DNA of 40,883 bases. Source: a virus. The stretch is taken from positions 1 to 40,883 of IMG/VR virus record IMGVR_UViG_3300042876_000626, one strand, 5' to 3'. This document shows, piece by piece, positions 14,176 through 22,828 of the stretch. The position numbers and the translations under genes are program-made. Positions within the stretch are counted from its first letter, which is position 1. The number at the start of each line of letters is the position of its first letter. Under the pieces are notes generated by a model. It was not told where the DNA came from. It searched no databases and saw only the letters and a program-made list of their open reading frames with translations.

Positions 14176-14474
14176 TTCTGGCTCCTGTCGTGGAAATACT
14201 CGCGCAGCAGGGTGTTGGTGGCACGCTGTTCGGACTTCAGCTCGTCGATGCTGTCGCCGATTGCCTCCAGCCGGGCGGACATGTTGGACTGCCCGTTCTC
14301 GACCGCGCGCAGGCGGGTGTCGTCGTCCCTGGATGCCGCCTCCATGGTGTCGAGGCGGGTGTCGATCGCCTCGACGGCATTGGTCAGCCTGCCCCAGCCG
14401 ACCGCGATGGCGATGGCCATTGCCCCGAGGGGGATGAGGGTGGCCAGGTTCCATTCGACTTTCACTGCCGCCAT
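14172..14474 (-). CDS. Membrane-anchored coiled-coil protein of the lysis cassette (100 aa)
   Basis: ATG 14474 (TGATG overlap) is preferred over a GTG one codon upstream. One membrane helix (LATLIPLGAMAIAIAVGWG) is followed by a heptad-rich charged region (IDTRLDTMEAASRDDDTRLR...). The topology resembles XhlA-type or other lysis accessory proteins, though the order is reversed. Placed directly before the endolysin; a second holin or anti-holin is possible. Confidence 0.65.
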   Translation of the reverse strand: MAAVKVEWNLATLIPLGAMAIAIAVGWGRLTNAVEAIDTRLDTMEAASRDDDTRLRAVENGQSNMSARLEAIGDSIDELKSEQRATNTLLREYFHDRSQK

Positions 14475-14911
14475 CACGCTGCTCCGTAGGCGTTGAAGAA
14501 TGTTTCCAGCTGCGCCGGCGTCTTGCCCTGGCTGGCGGCAAGGGCTTGCACCAGCGGATCCGACAGCAGGACCGATGTCGGGTTCAGCGCCCGCGCCTCT
14601 GCGAAGATCTGCTGCTCCTCAGGCAGCTGAGCGATCAGCGCGGTGACCTGTGCGGGAAGGGTGCCCCGCAGCCAGGCCTGGCCTTCTGCTTTCGAGATCC
14701 AGCCTTCGGTCACCAGCCCGCCGATCAGCTGGGCAAAGCTGATCTCCACCGTCTGCGGGGCGGGCACGGGGTCCGGCGCGGGCTCGAACGGTGCCTCGGC
14801 CCCGGCGGCTGCCGCGTCTTCAAACAGCGGGTCGTCCATCAGGACATGATAGGGAAACCCCTTGTGCAGGATGACAAAGGTCCCATCGGGGCGCTTGAAC
14901 AAGACGTTCAT
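14474..14911 (-). CDS. Hypothetical protein downstream of tail fibre (145 aa)
   Basis: ATG 14911 overlaps the tail-fibre stop (TGATG). The N-terminus is strand-rich (VLFKRPDGTFVILHKGFPYH), the middle is a Pro/Ala linker, and the C-terminus is helical (ALIAQLPEEQQIFAEARAL). Its position suggests a tail-fibre accessory or chaperone, but no family is recognised. Confidence 0.65.
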   Translation of the reverse strand: MNVLFKRPDGTFVILHKGFPYHVLMDDPLFEDAAAAGAEAPFEPAPDPVPAPQTVEISFAQLIGGLVTEGWISKAEGQAWLRGTLPAQVTALIAQLPEEQQIFAEARALNPTSVLLSDPLVQALAASQGKTPAQLETFFNAYGAA

Positions 14912-16098
14912 CAGTTGATCCTCCAGGCCCAGCCGGTCCATGCAAAGGTTGCGCCCGGGGCTCCGAACGCGGTTCCACCGGCCAGGATGTTGAAGCCGTG
15001 GGCGAAGGCGTAGTTGCCGCTCGTTCCGTATTGGGCACGGAACGTCAGCCACGATCCGCCTGCCGGAAGCGTGTAGTTGGCCCCGAAAGCAGCGGCGATG
15101 AAGACGATCTGCCCCACCCCGGCACCGGCCTGGGGCATCGGGGCGAAGCGGGTGTCGACGTAATCCGTCACCGCCTTTGCGACCGGCACAGCATTGGCGA
15201 CCTTGTTGGTGGCCAGCGTCTCGACGTCGGTGATGATGGCCGCAGGGTCAAGGTCGGCAAAGGCGGCCAGCGCTTTCGTGGCCAGGGCACCGAGGGCAAG
15301 GTTCGTGCGCGCCAGCGGGACGTTGGTCAGCCCGCTCAGGTTTTCAGACTTCAGCATGTCGCCGCTGCCGGAACCGGCGGCGCCCCTGTCGGCGAAGATG
15401 CGGATCCGGTTGGCGGCCAGGTCGGCCGCGACGGTGGTGGCAAAGTGCCCGGTCTGGGTGATGTAGGCAGCCCCGCCGAAGGTGAAGATGTCGGACGGGG
15501 AATAGAAGATGCCGCCCGCCCAGGCCCCACGGTCGCGCAGCATGCTGTTTTCCTTGGCCAGCGCGGCGGCGGCACTGGCGGCGGCGGCAAGGGCGGATGC
15601 GGCAGCCTCGGTCGCGCGGGCCTGGGCGCTGGCGATCTCGGTCACCGTGGGCCCGCTGACCACGCGCGCGCCGTCGCGGACGGGCACCGTGCCATCGGCC
15701 CATTCCATGGGTGCCAGCAAGCCCCGGATGCGCAAGGCACCGGCAGCACCGGCGCGCAGCTCCTGCACGGCCTGGACGATGCGGTCCAGCTGCACCTCAA
15801 GCCCCGCCTCGCGTTCGCCCTGGACGCCTAGCCAGCCCTGCTCGTCCGGGGTGATGCGATCGATGATCAGCTTTCGGCCGGCATGGGTGGCGGCGGCGGT
15901 GGCGGTCAGGAAGAGGTTGCCGGTGGTGGCACTTTCAAGCGGGGTCACGGTGAAATCGGCGACGGTCAGCGCGGTCCGGACGCCGCTGATCACCACGAAG
16001 GCGCGGATCGCGTCCTGGGCGTAGGGGTGCGTGATGGCATAGGGACCGATGCCCGCCACGGTGTATTCGGGCGTGACGCTCCAGGCTTCGACGGTCAT
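14911..16098 (-). CDS. Tail fibre protein with T7 gp17-like N-terminus (395 aa)
   Basis: Starts at ATG 16098 with AGGAGGTGA. The N-terminal ~120 residues (AIRAFVVISGVRTALTVADF..., GRKLIIDRITPDEQ, LDRIVQAVQEL) match the particle-binding domain of T7-like tail fibres. A helical Ala-rich stalk follows (about 155-190), and then a C-terminal receptor-binding region rich in Gly/aromatics. It attaches to the tail and determines host adsorption. At 395 residues it is shorter than T7 gp17 (553). Confidence 0.85.
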   Translation of the reverse strand: MTVEAWSVTPEYTVAGIGPYAITHPYAQDAIRAFVVISGVRTALTVADFTVTPLESATTGNLFLTATAAATHAGRKLIIDRITPDEQGWLGVQGEREAGLEVQLDRIVQAVQELRAGAAGALRIRGLLAPMEWADGTVPVRDGARVVSGPTVTEIASAQARATEAAASALAAAASAAAALAKENSMLRDRGAWAGGIFYSPSDIFTFGGAAYITQTGHFATTVAADLAANRIRIFADRGAAGSGSGDMLKSENLSGLTNVPLARTNLALGALATKALAAFADLDPAAIITDVETLATNKVANAVPVAKAVTDYVDTRFAPMPQAGAGVGQIVFIAAAFGANYTLPAGGSWLTFRAQYGTSGNYAFAHGFNILAGGTAFGAPGATFAWTGWAWRIN

Positions 16099-18608
16099 TG
16101 GTCACCTCCTAGTGATCCGAGGGCGTTGGAAAGGTCGGGCATGCGCGCGGTGCCGCCGGTGCCGCGCACGGGAATGAAGGGCTGGGTGCCGTAGTCCTTG
16201 GCCATGCGCTTGATCCGGCGGCGGAACAGAAGCTCGGCCTCGGGATCGAGGAAGGCCTGCAGGTTGTCGGCGACCAGCCGGCTGTAGGCCGTGCGGGCGT
16301 ACCAGGCGGATGAGAAGAACGGGGTGTTCTGGCGGACGAAGCCGGCGACGTCGCGGCCGATCAGCGTGTCCTCGCCATTGATCGCGCGGGTCAGGTTGCT
16401 TGCGACAGGGCCGATGACATCACCGGCCAGCCCTGCGACCGGGCCGGCCAGCGCCTCGCCGATACCGCCCCCGGTGCGGCTCGTTTCCGACTGGAAGAAG
16501 TCACCGAAAAGACCAAGGCCGCCGCCCTGAAAGAGGGCTCCCATCCAGAACTTTCCGGTGTCCATCGGGCGCGGATCGTTGCCCTTGACCAGCTCCTTCA
16601 GCTGGATCGCAAGGCCGCCCAGGACCAGAAGCATGCCGCTCACCTTTGCGGCATAGCCCCAGCGGTTCATGCCCCAGCTGTCGGCCTCGGCAAAGCGGCG
16701 GTACTGGTTCAGCATCAGCGACAGGCTGAAGGACTTGTAGGCGGTGGAGCTGCGGGCCAGCTCGCCCAGGAAGGTGCCGGGGGCGGCTGTGCCCTGCAGG
16801 GCCGTCTTGCCCTCCAGGCTGGCGCTGGGGATCGCCATTTCCAGCTGCTCCTGGATCGCCATCTGCCAGCGCATGGCCAGCCCCTCGGCCTCGACCCTTG
16901 GCATGCTGGTCTGGGTTTCCAGCCAGTAATGCGGGGTCATGAAGTCGGGGCCGCCCTGCCCTTGCGGGTTGAACCGCGTGGCCGGATCCCGCATCAGGTC
17001 CCAGTCCCTGGCGGTGATGCCCCGCCGCTCCAGCATCATGCGGGTGTTGGCCTCTATGTCGCCCCAGGCGCGGTTGCCCATGTCGGCCAGGTGCCCGGCG
17101 AATTCCATCTGGAAGGCGATCTTGCGCATGTCGGTGACCAAGCTCAGCCCTGTCGCGCGCAAGGTGAAGCTGGCCAGCCGGTCGGGCAGGCCGGTGCCGA
17201 AGGTCTTGCCGAAATAGCGCGCCATGGTGCTGCCGCTGTCGGCCAGCGTCTCGGCGACATAGCCCATGCGGGCGGCGGTTTCGCGCGTGGCCTGGCTGGC
17301 CATCAGCTTCACCGATCGGCTCATGACGTTGGTGCCGCTCATGCCGATCGTGCGGGCAGCGGCGCTGATCGTCGCCGCGTCGGTGACCGAAGACACGACG
17401 GCGCTGCCCAGCTGGATGCCCACGAGGGTGGACCGAACCCCGCCGAAAAACCGCGCCCAGCCGACGTGATGCGGGATGTTGGCGCTGCCGTTCTGGTGGG
17501 CCAGCATGGCCATGGCGGATTTGCCGGCGCGGGTCACCCGTTCGGCCAGCTTGCCGTCGCCGGTCTCGGCCGCCAGCTTTTCGGCGACCTGGGTGGCATA
17601 TTGCAGGCCGGTGCGCGGGTTCGGCCCCAGGACGCGCATCAGGGCGACGTCGCCCGCCAGGCTGTGCAGGCCACCGATCATCGCGCTGAAGGGGTCAGAG
17701 GTGCCGAACTCGCGGTTGTAGTCGATCCAGGCGCTGCCGTCCCGAAAGTGCAGGACGCGGTGTTCCGCCCGCTGGTTGGCCAGCGCCCTGCCGCCCATGC
17801 TGAGGCTGGGGTCACGGTCATCCCAGCCGCGCGTGATGATGCCGTCATAGACATCCTGCAGGAAGGTTTCCACGTCGGCCCGGGCCGGGGTGCTACCCTT
17901 GGCGGCAAAGGGCTTGCCGGTCGAAAGATCGATGATCCGGTCCCAGGCCAGAAGCGGGGTGATCTTCTCGGCCCAGGCGTCAAAGCCCTTGAGGCGCAGC
18001 TGGCCCGCGTCGTGGCTGTGGCTCACGCCAAAGTCGGCCAGGTCGCCGATGTCGCCGCCGTAGCTGTTGAAGGCCCGGCGCATGCGCTGCTGCTGGGCGC
18101 GGACGGTGGCGGCCAGGGTCCTGGCCAGGGTGTCGCCGGTGGCCTCGTCATGCAGCTCGCGGATCAGGTTTTCCAGAAGGCGCGGGTTGCGGGAATTGCC
18201 GACGACGTTTGTGCCGGTCTCCTTAAGGACCTTCTCGATCGCAGCGTTGATGGAGCTGACATAGGCCTCGGTCAGGGACCGGACGCTTTCGGCCTTCGAC
18301 CCGGCGTTGGGGTTGTATTCCAGAAGGCCCTTGATCGCGGCGGCGGGATCCCTGGCGGTCAGGATGGTCTGACGCAGCCGGGCCATGGCCTGCATCTGGT
18401 TCAGGACCACATGGCGGCGGCGGGCGGTCTTGGCCTTGTTGGCCTCCTTCAGGTCGGCGGCGGCCCGGGCACGGGCCTGGGCCAGCGGCATGGCCGTCTG
18501 GTACCGCGCGACCAGCTGGTCGAACTCGGCGATCATGGCAATGCCGCGCTGGCGGTCGATCTCGCCAAAGTCGATGGCGCGCTGCAGGCAGTCGGCAATG
18601 TTGGTCAC
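16095..18608 (-). CDS. Large internal virion/ejection protein (837 aa)
   Basis: The start is GTG 18608 (GTGA overlap, GGGAGG upstream). The long helical protein carries several hydrophobic or amphipathic stretches (WGYAAKVSGMLLVLGGLAIQ and the Gly-rich LFQGGGLGLFGDFF). It follows the SLT-bearing gene, where T7 has the C-terminal part of gp16. I infer it is ejected with the DNA and helps form the transenvelope channel. No catalytic motif seen. Confidence 0.75.
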   Translation of the reverse strand: MTNIADCLQRAIDFGEIDRQRGIAMIAEFDQLVARYQTAMPLAQARARAAADLKEANKAKTARRRHVVLNQMQAMARLRQTILTARDPAAAIKGLLEYNPNAGSKAESVRSLTEAYVSSINAAIEKVLKETGTNVVGNSRNPRLLENLIRELHDEATGDTLARTLAATVRAQQQRMRRAFNSYGGDIGDLADFGVSHSHDAGQLRLKGFDAWAEKITPLLAWDRIIDLSTGKPFAAKGSTPARADVETFLQDVYDGIITRGWDDRDPSLSMGGRALANQRAEHRVLHFRDGSAWIDYNREFGTSDPFSAMIGGLHSLAGDVALMRVLGPNPRTGLQYATQVAEKLAAETGDGKLAERVTRAGKSAMAMLAHQNGSANIPHHVGWARFFGGVRSTLVGIQLGSAVVSSVTDAATISAAARTIGMSGTNVMSRSVKLMASQATRETAARMGYVAETLADSGSTMARYFGKTFGTGLPDRLASFTLRATGLSLVTDMRKIAFQMEFAGHLADMGNRAWGDIEANTRMMLERRGITARDWDLMRDPATRFNPQGQGGPDFMTPHYWLETQTSMPRVEAEGLAMRWQMAIQEQLEMAIPSASLEGKTALQGTAAPGTFLGELARSSTAYKSFSLSLMLNQYRRFAEADSWGMNRWGYAAKVSGMLLVLGGLAIQLKELVKGNDPRPMDTGKFWMGALFQGGGLGLFGDFFQSETSRTGGGIGEALAGPVAGLAGDVIGPVASNLTRAINGEDTLIGRDVAGFVRQNTPFFSSAWYARTAYSRLVADNLQAFLDPEAELLFRRRIKRMAKDYGTQPFIPVRGTGGTARMPDLSNALGSLGGDQ

Positions 18609-21600
18609 TGTGCACCTCCCTGGGTAATGCCGCAGGCCTGCAGCACGGCGTCGGCGCTGCGGTCGGCATCGATGTCGTCAAGGATGTCGCCGGCCCGGAC
18701 GGTGGTGCCGTCGGGCAGATCGATGTCGATTGCCGCGAACTCGCCCAGGTCGCTGCGCGCCCGGTCAATGGCAAGCGCGTCCATGTCGATGGGGGCCAGC
18801 GCTTCGCCAGCGGGCCGGGAAAGGGGCATGTCGGGGGTTGCGGCGGGGACGATAGCCGCAGGGGTGCCAGTGGCTACGCCTTGGCCCGCTCCTGTAGCGG
18901 GCGGGTCGGGCGTCAGGTCGCCGGCTTGTCCTTGATCACCCCGTCCTTGATCAGGTCCTCGCGCAGCTCCGCCAGCTGGCGCATTTCGATCTCGTGCATC
19001 TCTGCGACCGAAAGCATGTAGGATTTCGTCGTCGTCTTCGAGGATGCCTCGGGGCTCTCCCCGGTCGGGGGTGTTGTCGATCCTTGCGTAGCCATCTGCG
19101 GCTCCCTTCTCTTTCAACAGTTGGTAGGTCTTCGGCGCGCCGTCAATCCCGTCGGCCATCACCTCGGCCGGAATGAAGCGGCCCGTCTTGTCGCCCCGGG
19201 TCATCATGCGGTCCATGGCAACCGCTTCCGGCACAACCACTTCGACCAGGTCAACGCGGTAGCCGGCATCTTTCAAGCCCGAGATCAGCCCATCGATGCT
19301 GGCCGCGTTGCCACCGACCTTCGGCAGGACGAGGTTGTCGCCGTCGCGGATCAGTCGGCGAAGGGCCTGCTTTGCCAGCTCGCCGCTTTCCGCATGCACG
19401 GCATTGGAGCCTTCGCCCTTGCCGTATTCCGGGATCAGCTTCTTGGCCTCGTCCGCGTCCAGGATCGCGGCACCCCGGCTGCGGGCCAGGGGGTTTGCGA
19501 TCGAGGATTTGCCTGCCGCCGGCGCGCCGATCAGGATGACGGCTTCACGGTCGCGGCGGATGGTTCCGGGGGGAAGGCCGTCTTCGCTCCAGGCGAGTGC
19601 ACGGCTTACCTGAGTGAGATGGTCAACCGCTGCGGGAAGTCCAGCGATCTCCGTGCCGTCATGCGCGATATAGCGGCGCTGTTGCCAGAATGCATCGGTG
19701 CCGTAGCCAGGCAGGTCGGTCGTCGGCGGGATCTGGGCCTGCCGCTCTATCGCTGCGACATAGGCCGGGTCGGCCTGCAGGCGGGCCTCGATGGTCTGGG
19801 TCTGGGCTGGCCCGCGCAGCTCTGCCTCGATCTCGGCATGCACCGCCTCGGCGGCGGGCGATGCTGCGCCCTGGTCGAAGTCTTCGCCCTGGCGGTCGGC
19901 CACGGCCTCGGGCGGGGCTTCGCTGCTGGCCCGGGTGGCAAAGCCGCGCGCCTGGCCGAAGTCCTCGGGCAGGTCGCCGAAGGTGTCGGGGTCGATCGTG
20001 CGCAGAACGTCGCGCGGGGTCGGGGCGTCGAACATGCCGCCCGCCTTGCCTGCGGTGCGCGCCTCGTCGGCGTAGCGGGTCAGGAAGGCCGCGATCTCGT
20101 CGGCCGGGGCGGCGCGCTTGCCCTGCCACATCTTGCGGACCAGCGCGGCGGTCAGGGGGCTGATCGCACCCTGCAGAAGGTCGACCTCGTCCACCAGCTC
20201 GGCCACGGCTTTGGCGATCGGCATGCCCTGCCTGGCTGCCAGCTCTCGCGCCGCGCCGATCAGGCGCATGGCGTCCAGGACATACCCGCTGATGTCCATC
20301 TCGGGCGTCACCAGCCCGGCCTCGATGTCGGCGCGCAGCGCGGCCTGGGCGGGGGCAGCCGTCTCCAGCGCCTCGATCAGCGACTTCAGCTCGGCCGGCG
20401 CGCCTTCGGTGTAGCGGGCCAGAATGTCGGCATCCGGCCAGGCGCGGGCGAAAAGGGCCTCCTTCAGCTGGCGCTGGCCCAGGGCGTTCAGGGCACCGCC
20501 CGGATCGAACATCGCGTTGCGCGCAGATCTGGGCAGGGTGGCCAGGGCCGCGCGGACAAAGCCGCCGTTGGCGTCCGATGCCAGCGGGGCGGACGGGTCA
20601 AGGCGCGACAGAATGGGGGCCTGCAGATTGCGGGCCGTGGCGCGGGCAACCTCGGTCGGGGTCATCTGCGCCACGCCGCTGTCCTGGGCGTCGACAACCA
20701 TCTGCCGGCGCTGATCGGGCGTCAGTTCGGTGCGGCGGCGGGCGATCAGGACGGGCTGGTCGACGCCTTCGGGGATCTGGTAACCGGCGGCCTCGATGGC
20801 ACCGCGATAGGCCTGGGCCCGGTCGGGGTGGCGCTCATAGGCGCGGGCGATCGCCATGCTGCGGCCGTTGCCGCTTTCTATCACGTTGTCGGGGCCGACG
20901 ATGGGCGTGCCCCGGTCGGCGGTGGGCGAGGGCATCAGCTGCGCGGGGTCGAGGCGCGCGGCGGTGGCGGCGACCCATTCGTCGCTGTTGATGCGGCTGC
21001 GGTCGCGGGGCTGCAGGTCACCACTGGCGCGGATCAGGGACCGGTAATCGACAACCTCGTAATCCACTTCGATGCGCGTGTCGTCACCGACGGCGACCTG
21101 ACCCTGCCCGGTGAAGCCGCGCGAGGTCGCCTCGAAAGTCGGCATGTCTGTGCTGGCGTTCGGGTCATAGGCCGCCTGCATCTTGCGGCGCGCCCAGGCA
21201 CGCAGATCTCCGGCTGTGAAATTGCGGAAAGACTTGCCGTTAAAGCGGATGCCGGCATTTGCCGCGATGGCGTCGGCCGACATGATGCTGCTGATCGGGG
21301 TGTCGGGCGTGACCGTCAGCGCCTTGACCGCGCCGCCTGGCCCCATGAAATGGGCAAGGTAAAGCTCGCCGGGGGTGGTGGGCAGGCCACGGTCGCGCAG
21401 GTGCGCGTAATTCTCGCGCGTGTACATCGCCGTCATTTCGGCGTTCAGGGTCGGGTCATCGCGCAGGGCAAGGATTTGCCCGGGCGTGCGCCCTTCCATC
21501 AGGTCCGGGCGATACTTCTCGATCATGGTCAGCCATGTTTTCGAGATGAACTGCCCCAGCCCGCGCGCGCTGCTGTTGGGGTTCTGGGCGTTGGCCACGC

Positions 21601-22828
21601 CGCCGCTTTCGACCCCGATGATTGATCGAAGGACGGCAGCCTCGTTATAGGGCAGGTCAGCTTCCGGCAGGTTCAGCGTGGCGGGCTCGTCCAGGATGTC
21701 GCCCATGGTGCCCGGTGCCGGGGCAACCTCGGCCCGTGCGCCGCCTTTCAGGCGTTCCTTGACGGTCTGGTCGCCGCGCAGGGCTGCCTCTGCGGCCTCG
21801 ACCCCGGCCTCGTGGTCCATCCGGTCCACGCCCGGGGGGATCGTTTCGTTGAGGCTGGCACGACGGGCCTCGGCCCGGGCCTGCAGGGCGCGGGCGCCCT
21901 TGGCAACGCCGGCTACGGCCCCGGCAAAGCCGCCCCCCAGGGCCGCGCCCAAAGCAATGCGCTGCACCGCGTTCGGATCGGGATTGCTCAGGGCCTCGGC
22001 CGCGCGGAACTCGCCGGGCAGACTGATGGCCTCGGCGCTGCCGTTAAGGAACGCCTCGGTCAGGACCATGCGGGCAACGTTGCCGCTGCCTCCGCCCATG
22101 AACGTCAGAGCGATGTTTTCCGGCGTGGTCATCGACCGGGCGGCTCCGCCAAGGAACTCGGCCCAGCCGCCATTGGGCTGATCCAGGATTGCCTGGGCGG
22201 CGTCGTCCTCGGCCTGCATATCCGCGATGATGCGCTGGCCGAAAGCTTCGGGTGTCAGGGGATAGCGCGCCCAGCGGGCGGCGTCGTCCGGGCTGCGGGC
22301 GGCGGCACCGGATGCCGATTTCAGGACCTCGGTCATGAAGGTCTGCCAGGGCATGACACCGCCCTTGCCTCCTCGCGGCCGGCGCTGGTCAAGCGCGGCT
22401 TGCTCGGTGGGGCTGAGAAGCCCGTACATCTCTTCGACCAGGGCGCGGCTGTAGTCGCCCCGCGCTTTCTCGAAGGTTTCGTTAAGGGTGCCCTTTTGCC
22501 AGGCCGCGCCGGCAACATCCCAGAACCCGCCGTCTTCGGCGGGCCATGCGGGCAGGCCGGTCTCGCCGGGGGTCAGGCCAAGCTCGGCGTCGATCTCAGC
22601 TGGCGTCTTTGGCGGCGGGGCGTTCGGGCGGGGAACGGGCGGCGCTGCGGGCGCGGGCGGATCGGCCGTGACGCCGGTCTCTCCCACGACGGACGGTGCG
22701 GGGTCAGGCTTTGCCAAGGGGACGTCGATCCCCGGGGTGAAGGGGTCGGTGTAGAGCCCGGCGGGGCCCATGTCGCCCCTGAGACGCGCGCGCTGCTCCT
22801 GCTTCAGCTGATCTTCAAGCGTCGTCAT
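18605..22828 (-). CDS. Polyvalent ejected virion protein: SLT transglycosylase + ParB/ddrB-like + zeta-toxin-like kinase (1407 aa)
   Basis: Domain order: disordered Pro-rich N-terminus (1-95); a helical region; a lytic transglycosylase at about 395-505 (IIGVESGG with catalytic E407, SSARGLGQF, YLAHFMGPGG); a ParB-superfamily/ddrB-like region at about 585-880 (GTPIVGPDNVIESGNGR); and a P-loop kinase at about 1095-1255. The kinase has Walker A GAPAAGKSS (K1107), LDADEAKKLIPEY (D1124/D1126) and DNLVLPKVGG, matching zeta-toxin/UDP-GlcNAc kinase-like folds. The gene occupies the T7 gp16 position. The transglycosylase should open peptidoglycan during ejection, and the other domains would be delivered into the host cell. 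This is the 'polyvalent protein' architecture known from phages and conjugative elements. Confidence 0.85.
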   Translation of the reverse strand: MTTLEDQLKQEQRARLRGDMGPAGLYTDPFTPGIDVPLAKPDPAPSVVGETGVTADPPAPAAPPVPRPNAPPPKTPAEIDAELGLTPGETGLPAWPAEDGGFWDVAGAAWQKGTLNETFEKARGDYSRALVEEMYGLLSPTEQAALDQRRPRGGKGGVMPWQTFMTEVLKSASGAAARSPDDAARWARYPLTPEAFGQRIIADMQAEDDAAQAILDQPNGGWAEFLGGAARSMTTPENIALTFMGGGSGNVARMVLTEAFLNGSAEAISLPGEFRAAEALSNPDPNAVQRIALGAALGGGFAGAVAGVAKGARALQARAEARRASLNETIPPGVDRMDHEAGVEAAEAALRGDQTVKERLKGGARAEVAPAPGTMGDILDEPATLNLPEADLPYNEAAVLRSIIGVESGGVANAQNPNSSARGLGQFISKTWLTMIEKYRPDLMEGRTPGQILALRDDPTLNAEMTAMYTRENYAHLRDRGLPTTPGELYLAHFMGPGGAVKALTVTPDTPISSIMSADAIAANAGIRFNGKSFRNFTAGDLRAWARRKMQAAYDPNASTDMPTFEATSRGFTGQGQVAVGDDTRIEVDYEVVDYRSLIRASGDLQPRDRSRINSDEWVAATAARLDPAQLMPSPTADRGTPIVGPDNVIESGNGRSMAIARAYERHPDRAQAYRGAIEAAGYQIPEGVDQPVLIARRRTELTPDQRRQMVVDAQDSGVAQMTPTEVARATARNLQAPILSRLDPSAPLASDANGGFVRAALATLPRSARNAMFDPGGALNALGQRQLKEALFARAWPDADILARYTEGAPAELKSLIEALETAAPAQAALRADIEAGLVTPEMDISGYVLDAMRLIGAARELAARQGMPIAKAVAELVDEVDLLQGAISPLTAALVRKMWQGKRAAPADEIAAFLTRYADEARTAGKAGGMFDAPTPRDVLRTIDPDTFGDLPEDFGQARGFATRASSEAPPEAVADRQGEDFDQGAASPAAEAVHAEIEAELRGPAQTQTIEARLQADPAYVAAIERQAQIPPTTDLPGYGTDAFWQQRRYIAHDGTEIAGLPAAVDHLTQVSRALAWSEDGLPPGTIRRDREAVILIGAPAAGKSSIANPLARSRGAAILDADEAKKLIPEYGKGEGSNAVHAESGELAKQALRRLIRDGDNLVLPKVGGNAASIDGLISGLKDAGYRVDLVEVVVPEAVAMDRMMTRGDKTGRFIPAEVMADGIDGAPKTYQLLKEKGAADGYARIDNTPDRGEPRGILEDDDEILHAFGRRDARDRNAPAGGAARGPDQGRGDQGQAGDLTPDPPATGAGQGVATGTPAAIVPAATPDMPLSRPAGEALAPIDMDALAIDRARSDLGEFAAIDIDLPDGTTVRAGDILDDIDADRSADAVLQACGITQGGAQ

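Noticed and set aside
16929-18935. 668-codon plus-strand frame opposite the ejection proteins
   Set aside because: Antisense frame in GC-rich coding DNA; no domain and no ribosome binding site.
19121-21625. 834-codon plus-strand frame opposite the polyvalent protein
   Set aside because: Mirror frame of a GC-rich gene with clear domains on the minus strand; Gly/Arg/Ala-rich with no motif.
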